Below, piece after piece: positions 1-9,635 of a stretch of 64,000 nucleotides of DNA. Each line of letters opens with the position of its first letter. Position 1 is the stretch's first letter. A program made the position numbers and the translations under genes. The notes below the pieces were generated by a model, which did no database searches, was not told the DNA's origin, and was given only the letters and a program-made list of their open reading frames with translations. The stretch is taken from NCBI GenBank assembly GCA_021820065.1, contig JAKAEE010000001.1, forward strand, positions 62,001 through 126,000, in the 5' to 3' direction. Source of the DNA: Bacteroidota bacterium. GTDB taxonomy: Bacteria; Bacteroidota; Ignavibacteria; Ignavibacteriales; Melioribacteraceae.

Positions 1-2
1 CA

Positions 3-146
3 GGTGCCCTGCTTGATTATTACAAAGCTCTTAACAGCATAACAACAGGCTACTATATAATGTTTATCGTGTGCGGATTAGCTTACTTAACCGCGTGGAT
101 TATTTTTAACATTCTAGCGCCAAAAATGAAAAGGGTGGAAATTTAG
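3..146 (+). CDS. C-terminal end of a hexuronate-type MFS transporter (partial)
   Basis: The reading frame enters from the left edge and ends at a TAG at 144-146, leaving 47 residues. They contain one hydrophobic helix (YYIMFIVCGLAYLTAWIIF) followed by a short basic tail ending PKMKRVEI. This is the usual last helix and tail of MFS sugar-acid transporters of the ExuT type. It sits 39 bp upstream of uxaC, which fits import of glucuronate or galacturonate across the inner membrane. The start and most of the gene lie outside the window, so the family call rests on a short tail plus context. Confidence 0.6.
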   Translation, partial: GALLDYYKALNSITTGYYIMFIVCGLAYLTAWIIFNILAPKMKRVEI

Positions 147-185
147 AGCGTGTGTGATAGTTCACTTTAACAGATTGGAGATAAG

Positions 186-1592
186 ATGAAAGACATTTTT
201 ATTAAGGAAAATTTTCTACTGTTCAACAAAACTGCAGAGGAACTTTATTTTGAGTATGCTAAAGATCAGCCGATTGTAGATTATCATTGTCATCTTCCTG
301 TTCAGGAAATTGCAGAGAATAGAAAATTTGAAAACATTACGCGGGTTTGGCTCAACGGTGATCATTACAAATGGCGCGCCATGCGGGCTGATGGAGTAGA
401 TGAAAAATTTATTACCGGAAACGGAACGGACAAAGAAAAATTTTTCAAATGGGCGGAAACTGTTCCGCACGCCTTGAAAAATCCTCTTTACCATTGGACC
501 CACATGGAATTGAAAAAACCTTTTGGAATTTCTGATCGTCTTTTGAATTCCGATACTGCCGAAAGTATCTGGAATGAATGTAATGAACAGCTTCAAAGAG
601 ATGATTTTTCAACACAAGGCATAATTGGAAAATTCAATGTGGAAATAATTTGTACGACTGATGATCCAACTGATTCACTCGAATTTCATCAGGCGATAAA
701 GAAGAAGCCGTTTGGCACTAAGGTTATTCCTACGTTTCGCCCGGATAAAGCTCTGGCAGTTGAAAATTTAGAAGAGTTTAGTAAATGGCTAAATAAGTTA
801 GAAGCGGCGTCCGGTATCTCCGTCTCTAACTACAAATTATTTATAGATGCAATACGAAAACGTCATGATTATTTTCATAATAACAGTTGCAGACTCTCGG
901 ATCAAGGAATAGAGACTGCCTATGCCGAAGATTTTACAGCGGAAGAAATTAATTCTATCTTTTCAAAAATATTATTGAAAAAAGAATTGAGCGTTACCGA
1001 AATTCTAAAATTTAAGTCTTCGATGATGTATGAATTAGGAGTAATGAATTATGAAAAAGGATGGATTCAGCAATTACATCTCGGTGCATTAAGAAATAAT
1101 AATACAAGGTTAATACGTAAACTTGGCGCCGATGTTGGCGCAGACTCTATTGGTGATTTTGAAATTGCCAAACCGTTGTCTAGATTTTTAAACAAGCTTG
1201 ATAATGAAACCAAATTAACTAAAACAATTATTTATAATCTTAACCCCCGTGATAATGAACTGATAGCTACAATGATTGGTAACTTTCAAGATGGAACGGT
1301 TGCCGGTAAATTACAATATGGAAGCGCATGGTGGTTCTTAGATCAAAAGAGCGGAATAGAAAAACAGATTGATGCTCTTTCTAACATGGGTTTACTCAGC
1401 CGTTTTGTAGGAATGTTAACTGATTCAAGAAGTTTTTTATCATATCCCCGCCATGATTATTTTAGAAGAATATTATGCAATGTAATTGGAAATGAAATTG
1501 AGCAGGGTTTAATTCCTAATGATATTGGTTTAGCCGGTAAAATGATTTCGGATATTTGTTACCTAAACGCTAAGAACTATTTCAACTTTTAG
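186..1592 (+). CDS. uxaC: Glucuronate/galacturonate isomerase UxaC
   Basis: Uronate isomerase (EC 5.3.1.12) converts D-glucuronate to D-fructuronate and D-galacturonate to D-tagaturonate, the first cytoplasmic step of hexuronate breakdown. The 468-residue protein has the expected family length. It carries the metal-binding DYHCHLP motif near residues 32-38, the NGDHYKWRAMR segment, the HLGALRNNN stretch in the middle and the SRFVGMLTDSRSFLSYPRHDYFRR signature near the C-terminus, given here only as a family landmark. The ATG is preceded by GGAG seven bases upstream. It lies between a transporter end and a LacI regulator and should feed on monomers released by the enzymes downstream. UxaB/UxuB and later steps are not in the window. 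Confidence 0.95.
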   Translation: MKDIFIKENFLLFNKTAEELYFEYAKDQPIVDYHCHLPVQEIAENRKFENITRVWLNGDHYKWRAMRADGVDEKFITGNGTDKEKFFKWAETVPHALKNPLYHWTHMELKKPFGISDRLLNSDTAESIWNECNEQLQRDDFSTQGIIGKFNVEIICTTDDPTDSLEFHQAIKKKPFGTKVIPTFRPDKALAVENLEEFSKWLNKLEAASGISVSNYKLFIDAIRKRHDYFHNNSCRLSDQGIETAYAEDFTAEEINSIFSKILLKKELSVTEILKFKSSMMYELGVMNYEKGWIQQLHLGALRNNNTRLIRKLGADVGADSIGDFEIAKPLSRFLNKLDNETKLTKTIIYNLNPRDNELIATMIGNFQDGTVAGKLQYGSAWWFLDQKSGIEKQIDALSNMGLLSRFVGMLTDSRSFLSYPRHDYFRRILCNVIGNEIEQGLIPNDIGLAGKMISDICYLNAKNYFNF

Positions 1593-1619
1593 ATTATAAA
1601 AATTATTAGTGAAAGAATT

Positions 1620-2648
1620 ATGCAGTCCAAACATATTACATTAAATGATATTGCAAAGAGACTTAATGTTTCAATTGTAACAATATCAAAAGCTTTGCGC
1701 GGTCATCCCGACATTTCGCCCAAGACGACTCAACTTGTTAGAACAATGGCAGAACAATTGGGCTACTCGCCAAATTTTATGGCAAGAAATCTCTCGGCGA
1801 AAAAGTCTAACACAATCGGTGTGGTAGTTCCTAAAATAGCTCATCATTTTTTTGGTTCGATCATTGAACATATTTATAATTATGCTTTCGGACATAACTA
1901 TGAAATTATTCTTACTGTTTCTCAAGAAAGCGAACTTCGAGAGAAAAAGCATATTCAAACTCTTCTGTCAATGAGAGTGGATGGAATTATTATTTCGATT
2001 GCACAGGAGACAAAAAATTATGAAATCTTTAATCTCGTTAAGGAAAGAGGGGTACCTTTGGTATTTATGGATCGAACACCCGACATGACAGGTGTTAATA
2101 AGGTTATTGTTAATGATAGAAGCGGGGCTTTTAAGGTTATAGAACATGCGATCAAATTGGGTTATAAAAATATCGGACATTTTACGGGAAATATAAACAT
2201 AAACATTGCTCGTGAAAGATTATTGGGATTCAAACAAGCCATGGATAAGTATGGTATCCAAATAAATCCGCGCTGGATAGTGGAAGGAGATTTTGCTGAA
2301 AAGAGCGGGTATGATTCATTTATGAAACTGTACAGAGAAAAAAATTTGCCGGATCTAATCTTTGCAGTTACTTATCCCGTAGCTCTTGGCATTTATATGG
2401 CGGCTAATGAAGTTGGGATGAAGATACCTGATGATATAGATGTAATTTGTTTTGGAAACGCACAAGTTCAAGATTTTCTTTCACCGCCGCTAAGTTGTGT
2501 AGATCAACCTACAGACGAGATTGCAATTAAGTCGCTTCAAGTTCTTATGGAGAATATTGATAACAAAGAGAGTTTCCAGCCCAAGCAATTGATCGTGGAC
2601 ACTAATCTGATTCTGCGTGGTACTTGTATTAAATTTAATAGGAGTTAG
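1620..2648 (+). CDS. LacI-family transcriptional regulator
   Basis: The 342-residue protein has a standard LacI layout. An N-terminal helix-turn-helix and hinge lie at about residues 6-60 (LNDIAKRLNVSIVTISKALRG, then YSPNFMARNL). A periplasmic-binding-protein-like effector domain follows, with the typical TIGVVVPKIAHHFF opening. It begins 27 bp after uxaC and is followed 6 bp later by the DUF4861 gene, so it is probably co-transcribed with the uronate genes. By family it would bind a sugar or uronate and repress or activate the locus. I did not find a clear LacI-type operator next to it, and the ligand cannot be read from the sequence. Confidence 0.9.
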   Translation: MQSKHITLNDIAKRLNVSIVTISKALRGHPDISPKTTQLVRTMAEQLGYSPNFMARNLSAKKSNTIGVVVPKIAHHFFGSIIEHIYNYAFGHNYEIILTVSQESELREKKHIQTLLSMRVDGIIISIAQETKNYEIFNLVKERGVPLVFMDRTPDMTGVNKVIVNDRSGAFKVIEHAIKLGYKNIGHFTGNININIARERLLGFKQAMDKYGIQINPRWIVEGDFAEKSGYDSFMKLYREKNLPDLIFAVTYPVALGIYMAANEVGMKIPDDIDVICFGNAQVQDFLSPPLSCVDQPTDEIAIKSLQVLMENIDNKESFQPKQLIVDTNLILRGTCIKFNRS

Positions 2649-2654
2649 TTTTCC

Positions 2655-3941
2655 ATGAGAATTAAGGTAAAAATAATTTTAACCTCTTTGCTATTCTTAA
2701 CCTCCTTGCATTCCTCTCAATATTTTATTGCAATGGATTTAGGAACTACGCCATCATCTAAAATATATCTCGAAGCACATAATCAATTAAATCGTCCTGT
2801 TAAGGATGTTTTAATTTCTATTCCAATTGAAACTCTGTTAAAAAAATATCCGGATTTTAATGTTAATGCCTTCATAGTATTTGACGGAGAAAAAGAAATT
2901 CCTTCACAAACAGAAGATACTAATGGTGATGCAACGGCAGATAATATTCTTGCACTAGTTGATTTTCTTGATGGAGAGACAAAAACAATTTTAATAGAAT
3001 ATGGTAAAACCGCAGTCATTAAAAAAAAATTTAAAAAACGAACACACGCCGAGCTTTCGATCAAAACAGATTATGTTCTGGAAAACGGATATTATACTCA
3101 AGGCAAATTTGAGAGCATTGAAAAAAGTATTGTTCCGGCAAATCATTTTGCTCATGACGCCTTGTATAAATACGAGGGACCCGGCTGGGAATCGGAAAAA
3201 GTTGCGTACCGGTATTATCTCGATTCACGAAATCGTAACGATATTTTTGGGAAAAAGTGCAGTGATCTGATTCTAAATATTGTTGGAAAAGACGATCTCA
3301 TTTCCGATGGCAATGAGTCCTACACACAAATGTGTGATTGGGGTATGGATATTTTTAAGGTAGGGGAATCGTTAGGTATCGGCTCGATTGCAATTTGGAA
3401 AGATGATAGAGTAAATACAATATCCAACACAGAATCTACAACGTGTAAAATTACAAACGACGGTTTAATCAAATCTAATATTCTTACTAAGTATCAGAAC
3501 ACAAAGGTTGGTAACACCTCCTTTGATATACTCTCGCTAATCTCAATTCATGCAGGCAGCAGGTTAACAAGAGTAGATTTAACAATTTCAGATTCCTTGC
3601 AAGTATTTTGCACAGGCATTGCTAAACATTTGGGCTGTTCGTTAATCGCGGATAATAAAAATCTTAGATGGGGCTATATAGCTTCTTACGGAAAACAAAG
3701 TTTAGACGGCAGTAACCTTGGCCTGGCAATATTTTATAAAAAATCGGATCTAATTAAAAATACGGAAGATGATCTTAGCTTTATTTCTGTGTTGAAACCA
3801 ACGGGCAGAAAATTGACATATTATTTTACCGCCGCTTGGGAAAAAGAAATGAATGGAATTCGATCGCAAGAAGAGTTTGTTAAATATATTGATAATATCA
3901 TTTCGGAACTCAGCTTCCCGATAAAGATTAAGCTTCTATAG
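2655..3941 (+). CDS. Secreted DUF4861 family protein
   Basis: The 428-residue protein starts with a Sec-type signal peptide (a short basic end followed by IILTSLLFLTSLHSS). The body matches the DUF4861 pattern found in Bacteroidota polyuronide loci, including the stretches ANHFAHDALYKYEGPGWES and SRNRNDIFGKK. The biochemical role of DUF4861 is not known to me. Its regular association with pectin, alginate and ulvan genes suggests it acts on uronic-acid oligomers or helps an enzyme that does. It lies between the LacI gene and the DUF4350-like gene with gaps of 6 and 26 bp, which points to one transcript. The family call is firm and the function is unassigned. Confidence 0.8.
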   Translation: MRIKVKIILTSLLFLTSLHSSQYFIAMDLGTTPSSKIYLEAHNQLNRPVKDVLISIPIETLLKKYPDFNVNAFIVFDGEKEIPSQTEDTNGDATADNILALVDFLDGETKTILIEYGKTAVIKKKFKKRTHAELSIKTDYVLENGYYTQGKFESIEKSIVPANHFAHDALYKYEGPGWESEKVAYRYYLDSRNRNDIFGKKCSDLILNIVGKDDLISDGNESYTQMCDWGMDIFKVGESLGIGSIAIWKDDRVNTISNTESTTCKITNDGLIKSNILTKYQNTKVGNTSFDILSLISIHAGSRLTRVDLTISDSLQVFCTGIAKHLGCSLIADNKNLRWGYIASYGKQSLDGSNLGLAIFYKKSDLIKNTEDDLSFISVLKPTGRKLTYYFTAAWEKEMNGIRSQEEFVKYIDNIISELSFPIKIKLL

Positions 3942-3967
3942 CTACATTGAACAAATTCATATTGCAA

Positions 3968-4789
3968 ATGAAGAGAATAAAAAAATATTTTTTACTGCCG
4001 GTTTTATTTACCGTCGTGCTATCAATTTATAATTTTGCACCTGAAGGCAAACAGACAGAGAAAAAAGTTGTTGCGTTAGACTATTTCTTTAATCATGAAA
4101 TGAAAAAAAATGCTGAAGGTAAAGAATATCAATACCATTATGTCTGGGAGGACAAAGAGAATTCGGGATTTTCGGATCTCGGCGCTCTTATCGAAAGTTT
4201 AGGCGCTGCATTATACAAAATCCCTAAAGCGCCAATGTTTGCTGAGTTGAAAAATGTTAGTATATATATTATAGTTGACCCGGACACACCGCAAGAGTCT
4301 CCGAATCCAAATTATATTTCCGATTCATCAATAGTTGAAATTGTTACATGGGTTAAACAAGGTGGCGTTTTGATGTTAATGGCGAATGATATAGACAACT
4401 GTGAATTTGAACATCTGAACAGATTGTCTGAAAAATTTGGAATTCATTTTAATGAGGTAAGCCGCAATAAAGTTTTCGGGACTAATTATGATATGGGGCG
4501 GTTTGATAAATTTCCCAATCATCCCATCTTTAAAAACATAACTAACATTTATTTAAAAGAAATTTCCACTCTAACCTTGAAAGCACCCGCTAAGCCAATT
4601 TTGGTAGATTATAATGATGTCGTTATGGCGGGTTCAAAATTTGGAAAAGGTTTTGTCTTTGCTGTCGGCGATCCGTGGCTTTACAACGAATATTTTGATC
4701 ATAAAAAATTACCTGAAGATTTTCAGAATTTTGAAGCTGCAAAGAATTTATTTCAGTGGCTTCTAAATAAAGCCACCATTATCAACTAA
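3968..4789 (+). CDS. Secreted DUF4350/glutamine-amidotransferase-like protein, often fused to GH88/GH105
   Basis: I take the ATG at 3968 (MKRIKKYFLLPVLF), which gives a clean signal peptide. A TTG at 3947 is in frame but has no better ribosome site. The mature part has the pattern VVALDYFFNHE, YHYVWED and YIIVDPDTPQE, then WVKQGGVLMLMANDIDN and GKGFVFAVGDPW. This is the class-I-glutaminase-like fold that in many Bacteroidota proteins is appended to unsaturated uronyl hydrolases (GH88/GH105). Here it stands alone, 26 bp behind DUF4861, while the GH105 enzyme is a separate gene at 16.4 kb. No catalytic Cys-His-Glu triad is evident, so it may be a sugar-binding or accessory unit. The function is inferred from context. 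Confidence 0.65.
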   Translation: MKRIKKYFLLPVLFTVVLSIYNFAPEGKQTEKKVVALDYFFNHEMKKNAEGKEYQYHYVWEDKENSGFSDLGALIESLGAALYKIPKAPMFAELKNVSIYIIVDPDTPQESPNPNYISDSSIVEIVTWVKQGGVLMLMANDIDNCEFEHLNRLSEKFGIHFNEVSRNKVFGTNYDMGRFDKFPNHPIFKNITNIYLKEISTLTLKAPAKPILVDYNDVVMAGSKFGKGFVFAVGDPWLYNEYFDHKKLPEDFQNFEAAKNLFQWLLNKATIIN

Positions 4790-5010
4790 GATAATTATAT
4801 CAAGAAACTCTACTTGATGTTGTGAACGACCCACAAGCAAATTTTCATAATAAAATTCAGAAACATTTTTTGAAAATTTTACCGTACTCTTTTTGATAGT
4901 AACTAAAGTTTCTTTTACAAAAGAGATAATCTTTTTAGAAATCGATATTAGTAGACACGCTGACATTTCTAAAAGAGCGAGAGCAGAGCCCCAGATTCTT
5001 GAAATTGTAC

Positions 5011-5039
5011 TTGACAATAAAAAAGGAAATAAATACATT
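5011..5039 (+). promoter_or_regulatory. Sigma70-like promoter of the TonB receptor gene
   Basis: TTGACA at 5011-5016 and TACATT at 5034-5039 are separated by 17 bp, an almost ideal primary-sigma promoter. It lies about 50 bp upstream of the ATG at 5090. The remaining 300-bp gap (4790-5089) shows no gene that I can support. The 16-bp palindrome begins 12 bp after the -10 box, so it would cover the first transcribed bases. Confidence 0.6.
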
Positions 5040-5051
5040 TTGTGTAGATAT

Positions 5052-5067
5052 ACTTAGTATACTAAGT
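5052..5067. promoter_or_regulatory. Perfect 16-bp palindrome, likely repressor operator
   Basis: The sequence ACTTAGTATACTAAGT equals its own reverse complement. It sits between the promoter and the start codon of the TonB receptor, where a bound repressor would block initiation or early elongation. Its core GTATAC resembles operators of GntR-type DNA-binding domains, and a GntR/LacI hybrid regulator is encoded at 9869. The regulator assignment is an inference. Confidence 0.6.
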
Positions 5068-5089
5068 TTTATTTAACCAAAGGCTTTTT

Positions 5090-8014
5090 ATGTCTGAAAA
5101 GAAAATTGATAAACTATTAAGCACTTATCAACCGACATTTTTGACTTCTTTCGCAAGCGAAGTGAAGTATGTGGTATTTCTAGTCTTGATAATCTGTGAA
5201 TTAAATCTGGCGCAAGACAAGGCTGCAATTAATGGGACTGTATATGATGCGACAGATAAAAGTCCTTTGTGGGGGGTAACCGTCTTGATAAAAGGTACGT
5301 CTGTTGGAACTACTACTGATGATGAGGGAAAATTTGCTCTTCATAATATAAGTATGGGAAAAATAATATTGGTGTTTCGTTACATTGGTTATCAAACAGA
5401 GGAGAGAGAAATTAATGTAACAACTGGAAGATTGGCAAGCATTAATATTAATCTTAAACCAAAGCCGCTTGAAGGTAAAGAAATTGTTGTTTCTGCTCAG
5501 TTACGAGGACAGCAAGCCGCCATTAATCAACAATTAACTTCGAATACAATTGTAAATGTTGTTTCCTCTGATAAATTGCGGGAACTTCCCGATCAAAATA
5601 TTGCCGAATCATTGGCGCGATTGCCTTCAATTTCATTACAACGGGAAGGTGGAGAAGGGCAAAAGGTTGTTGTAAGGGGACTTGCACCAAAGTTTAACTC
5701 TATTACTGTGAATGGTGAAAAGGTACCATCTACCGACCCGGAAGATCGCTCTGTTGATCTTAGTATGATATCCCCCGATGCATTAGCCGGAGTAGAAGTT
5801 TATAAATCATTAACTCCGGACATGGATGCCGATGCCGTTGGAGGTACTGTTAATCTTGTTCTCAAAAAAGCTTCATCAGGTTTTCAAGGAGAAGCTACCG
5901 TACAGCCTGGATACAACAATCACGAAAAAGATTATGGTCTTTATAAAGGTATAGCTAGAGTAAGTCAGCGTTTTCTTGATGATAAATTGGGAATAATGGC
6001 ATCCGGGAATATTCAACGTGCTAATCGTAGTTCCGATTATTTGGATGCAGACTATGAATTTATGAGAGAAAAAAACGGAACTGAAGAGAGAGCTGTTTAT
6101 CAAATAAATAATTTAAACCTGGCTGATAGGAAAGAAATTAGAGACCGAATTGGAGGGTCTGTAGTGATAGACTATGATTGGGGAAATCACTCTTTTATGT
6201 TTTCAAGTTTCGCTGCAAAAACAGACCGTAATGAACTAAGGCGCCGTAAAAGATATCAAGTTGGTGCATCTTATATAGGGTATGAATTAAGAGATGAAAA
6301 AAATTCTACGCTGCTGTGGACCAATAACCTTTCAGGGAATCATAAATTCGATTTTATGGAAATTGACTGGCGTACTTCCTATTCCATTTCAGAAAACAAC
6401 ACACCATTTTCAAATACTTACACATTCCGCGAAGAAGGCGCTTACAAAAGCGATCTCATAGACGATAAAGGTCCTACATATATACCGGCTGGCGCTAAGA
6501 ATACTATATCCGAAACATATTTTAAGGAAATTGACTTAGATTCATCTTTAGTAAAGGATGCTGATTTTACTTTTCAGGCAGATGCTAAGATACCGTTTAA
6601 TTTTAGAAACGACATTTCTGGTTTCATTAAACTCGGCGGTAAGTATAGAGCCAAAAATAGAAACAGAGACAATACAAGATATTGGACGTCACATTTTGAC
6701 ATTGACGATTTAGGAAAAATGATATATGCAGACCCTTCGGCTTACTACAGAAGCTTTGCACTCGACAGGCAAAGAAGAGTGTTGATAAGTAATTTTATCG
6801 ATCCTAATTGGCACGCAGAAAACTTTCAAAATGGGCAATATGATTTTGGTCCCGGATTAGATCTGGGGGCGCTAAATGATTTTAAGAACTATTTCAGAAA
6901 TTTCACTTTGGCTGATAAGACAGGGTTTTTCGTATTTGACCCAATAGTAGTGCTTGATAGTTATGAAGCAAAAGAAAAAGTTGCTGCAGGTTATGTTATG
7001 GGGCAATTTAATTTAGGCAGCGATTTAATGATACTCCCCGGCGTTAGATATGAAAAAACAATGACAAGTTATTTCGGAAGATTGGGCAGATTAACAGCCG
7101 CCAAAGAGCAAGATATAAGCGGGCTAAAAGATTCGACCGGTACAAGAAGTTATGAAGAATTTTTACCAATGTTTCAGGCTAGGTACAAATTCGGCACTTG
7201 GATGAATGTTAGGGTTGCGGTTACAAGAACTCTTTCAAGACCGAATTATTTTGAACTGGTACCATGGGAAAGAATCAAAGTGACCGATAAAACAATTGAA
7301 CGCGGTCGAGCAGATTTAACACATACGAAAGTTTGGAATTATGATTTATTCTTTTCATTCTATAATAATTGGGGTTTACTAACAGCGGGAGTGTTTTATA
7401 AAGAACTGCGTGATGTGGATTTTATTCGTGTAAGCAGAATTACAGAAAAAGGTCCTCTCTTTGGATATACGTTGACACAACCGGAAAATGCTTCGGGTTT
7501 ATCTTTTGTTGAAGGGTTCGAACTTGATCTCCAGGCAAATTTATCCTTCCTGCCCAGCCCCTTTGATGGTATTGTTATTGGCGCAAACTATTCAAGGATG
7601 AACTCAAAAACTTTTTTCCCGTTTTTGGTTGTTAAGCCAAATCCGAATCCGCCGTTCAATGTAACGTATGTTGATACAACGAGAGAAAATAGAATGCCTG
7701 GACAGGCGGACTATATTGGAAACTTTATTATTGGTTATGACAAAGGTGGTTTTAATGGACGTGTCTCGATGAGGTTTCAGGGTTCTAGTCTATCTATTGT
7801 TGGAAGAAGACCCGAAGAAGATGGTTATGTAGATGCTTCGTTTAGGGTTGATGTAGCGCTTCAACAAAAAATTACAGATATGATTCGTGTTTACCTGAAT
7901 TTTAACAACATAACAAACGAACCGGATGCATCTTATTATGGAATTCAGAGCTTTACACAAAGAAATGAATATTATGGGTGGACCGCAGACCTGGGAATAA
8001 AACTGAAATTTTAA
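5090..8014 (+). CDS. TonB-dependent outer-membrane receptor with carboxypeptidase-like N-terminal domain
   Basis: The 974-residue protein has a hydrophobic signal segment at about residues 20-41, later than usual because of a polar N-terminal stretch. A carboxypeptidase-regulatory-like domain follows (INGTVYDATDKSPLWGVTVLIKG through the YIGYQTEER turn). The plug domain comes next (LRELPDQNIAESLARLPSI, then VVVRGLAPKFNSITVNGE and DADAVGGTVNL). The 22-strand barrel ends in an aromatic C-terminus (TADLGIKLKF). It should take up large oligosaccharides from the locus by TonB energy. No SusD-like lipoprotein follows it; a sorted beta-helix protein does, after 73 bp. A strong promoter and a palindromic operator lie in front of the gene. 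Confidence 0.92.
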   Translation: MSEKKIDKLLSTYQPTFLTSFASEVKYVVFLVLIICELNLAQDKAAINGTVYDATDKSPLWGVTVLIKGTSVGTTTDDEGKFALHNISMGKIILVFRYIGYQTEEREINVTTGRLASININLKPKPLEGKEIVVSAQLRGQQAAINQQLTSNTIVNVVSSDKLRELPDQNIAESLARLPSISLQREGGEGQKVVVRGLAPKFNSITVNGEKVPSTDPEDRSVDLSMISPDALAGVEVYKSLTPDMDADAVGGTVNLVLKKASSGFQGEATVQPGYNNHEKDYGLYKGIARVSQRFLDDKLGIMASGNIQRANRSSDYLDADYEFMREKNGTEERAVYQINNLNLADRKEIRDRIGGSVVIDYDWGNHSFMFSSFAAKTDRNELRRRKRYQVGASYIGYELRDEKNSTLLWTNNLSGNHKFDFMEIDWRTSYSISENNTPFSNTYTFREEGAYKSDLIDDKGPTYIPAGAKNTISETYFKEIDLDSSLVKDADFTFQADAKIPFNFRNDISGFIKLGGKYRAKNRNRDNTRYWTSHFDIDDLGKMIYADPSAYYRSFALDRQRRVLISNFIDPNWHAENFQNGQYDFGPGLDLGALNDFKNYFRNFTLADKTGFFVFDPIVVLDSYEAKEKVAAGYVMGQFNLGSDLMILPGVRYEKTMTSYFGRLGRLTAAKEQDISGLKDSTGTRSYEEFLPMFQARYKFGTWMNVRVAVTRTLSRPNYFELVPWERIKVTDKTIERGRADLTHTKVWNYDLFFSFYNNWGLLTAGVFYKELRDVDFIRVSRITEKGPLFGYTLTQPENASGLSFVEGFELDLQANLSFLPSPFDGIVIGANYSRMNSKTFFPFLVVKPNPNPPFNVTYVDTTRENRMPGQADYIGNFIIGYDKGGFNGRVSMRFQGSSLSIVGRRPEEDGYVDASFRVDVALQQKITDMIRVYLNFNNITNEPDASYYGIQSFTQRNEYYGWTADLGIKLKF

Positions 8015-8087
8015 TTAAAGCCAGAGTTTCGCTGTAGCTTCTGTTTTCTAACTCTGTAATCTATTTATAAATAAAAGAGAGGTAAGT

Positions 8088-9635
8088 ATGAAGAGTAATT
8101 GCCAACAGAAAGTAACTTTTCTTTTTATTGTATTAGTTCTATTAATGTCATCACAAACTTTTGGGCAGAGGACCGTTGCGGTAACACCGGGAATTGGCAC
8201 TTTAGATAAAGCAATTCTAGGTGACACAACAGCTACAGGAGCTAGAGTTGATCCAAACACAGTATATGTTCTTCAAAGAGGCGGCTACTATCTTACAACC
8301 GGCACCATTGAAAACAGATTCCCGCTCACGGTAGTGGCAGCGGTAGGCATTGGACCTCGCCCGATAGTGCAGCCTGCGGTTGGAGCGGGGGGTACATCAT
8401 CTAACAGCTTTTCACCCCGGGCAGATCTTACGCTCAGGGGTCTATACATTACTAACAAAGATAATTCTGGGGTGGTTGCCGGCCTTAGCAGACTAATGAG
8501 AACTAGAGCCGATAAAATACGCCTTGTATTTGATGATTGTCATCTTGATCAATCGGGACAGTCCGCTTTGAGAATAGACTCAAAAAACATAAGGATATAC
8601 TTTACAAACTCTATTGTGAGCAATATTGGAACCACTATAGACCCGAATAATGGTCGTGCATTTGACGATAGAGGAAATAATATTGACACTCTCGTTATTG
8701 AAAACTGTACATTTTATAATCTAACAAGCACAGTTTTAAGAGACGGCGGCGGATGGATTAAGTATTTTAGATTTAATCACAATACAACTGTAAATACCGG
8801 TCAACGCGGATTAGATGTTGGTGAAGCCGTTACCGTTAAATTTACAAACAACTTGTTTATCAACACAGGCGTTTTGGGAAACACTCCTTGGATTGAACCT
8901 CCGTTTAGAGTTGTGTTTTTAGTTGATAGTTTACTGACTAAAGTAATTGACGGTGTACCGGTAACACAGAGTGTGTTAATAAGCAATCTCAATATCTACA
9001 CCGATCCTGCTATTGATGCTGCTCAGGGCGATTCTGCAACTGTGATTCCGAATTTCAATGCTACTGCTCAAGCTTTTATTAATACTGCCGGAACCGGTAA
9101 TACTATAATCAACGAACCAATCAAATTCACTAATGGACCTGCAGTTCCTACAAATGTAGTAACAACATTTTATGCAAATCCAAACAATACGCCGCCCTAC
9201 GACGATGGAGGAAAACCGTTAGGTGTTATGCCTTTCGATTTTAGATATTCCACAACAACCCAGTCTTATACTGCCGGTACCGCTGGAAAGCCGTTGGGCG
9301 CTATCATCTGGTTTGGAATGTATAACGAGGTAAAAAGAGAGACATCAACTATTCCACAAAACTTTGAACTTTATGCTAACTATCCTAATCCTTTTAATCC
9401 TACAACAAACATAAGGTATTCAATTCCGGTACAAAATCATGTATCGCTGACCATCTACAATTTACTAGGGCAGAAGGTTGCTACGTTAGTTGATCAAGTT
9501 CAGCAAAGTGGAACTTACACAGCAAACTGGAATGGAACCAGCGATAACGGGTTGGTAGTTTCAAGCGGTCTTTATTTTTATAGAATTGAAGCAGGTAATT
9601 TTATTACAACTAAGAAGATGGTCTTATTAAAATAG
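8088..9635 (+). CDS. Secreted beta-helix protein with T9SS sorting domain
   Basis: The 515-residue protein starts with a signal peptide (FLFIVLVLLMSSQTFGQ) after an AGAGAGG ribosome site. The middle is a series of short asparagine- and valine-rich turns (for example RIYFTNSIVSNIG, LVIENCTFYNLT, VKFTNNLFINTG), as expected of a right-handed parallel beta-helix. The last 80 residues are a type-A Por-secretion sorting domain: NYPNPFNPTTNIRYSIP, the YNLLGQKVATL loop, then SSGLYFYRIEAGNF and a KKMVLLK end. It is therefore exported to the cell surface or medium. Beta-helix proteins in such loci are often polysaccharide lyases or binding proteins, but I recognise no lyase signature. Its position directly after the TonB receptor suggests glycan binding or cutting at the surface. 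Confidence 0.8.
   Translation: MKSNCQQKVTFLFIVLVLLMSSQTFGQRTVAVTPGIGTLDKAILGDTTATGARVDPNTVYVLQRGGYYLTTGTIENRFPLTVVAAVGIGPRPIVQPAVGAGGTSSNSFSPRADLTLRGLYITNKDNSGVVAGLSRLMRTRADKIRLVFDDCHLDQSGQSALRIDSKNIRIYFTNSIVSNIGTTIDPNNGRAFDDRGNNIDTLVIENCTFYNLTSTVLRDGGGWIKYFRFNHNTTVNTGQRGLDVGEAVTVKFTNNLFINTGVLGNTPWIEPPFRVVFLVDSLLTKVIDGVPVTQSVLISNLNIYTDPAIDAAQGDSATVIPNFNATAQAFINTAGTGNTIINEPIKFTNGPAVPTNVVTTFYANPNNTPPYDDGGKPLGVMPFDFRYSTTTQSYTAGTAGKPLGAIIWFGMYNEVKRETSTIPQNFELYANYPNPFNPTTNIRYSIPVQNHVSLTIYNLLGQKVATLVDQVQQSGTYTANWNGTSDNGLVVSSGLYFYRIEAGNFITTKKMVLLK

Noticed and set aside
4763..5038. 91-codon open frame on the minus strand upstream of the TonB receptor
   Set aside because: It overlaps the end of the DUF4350-like gene and the promoter region. 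The protein resembles nothing and has no ribosome site.
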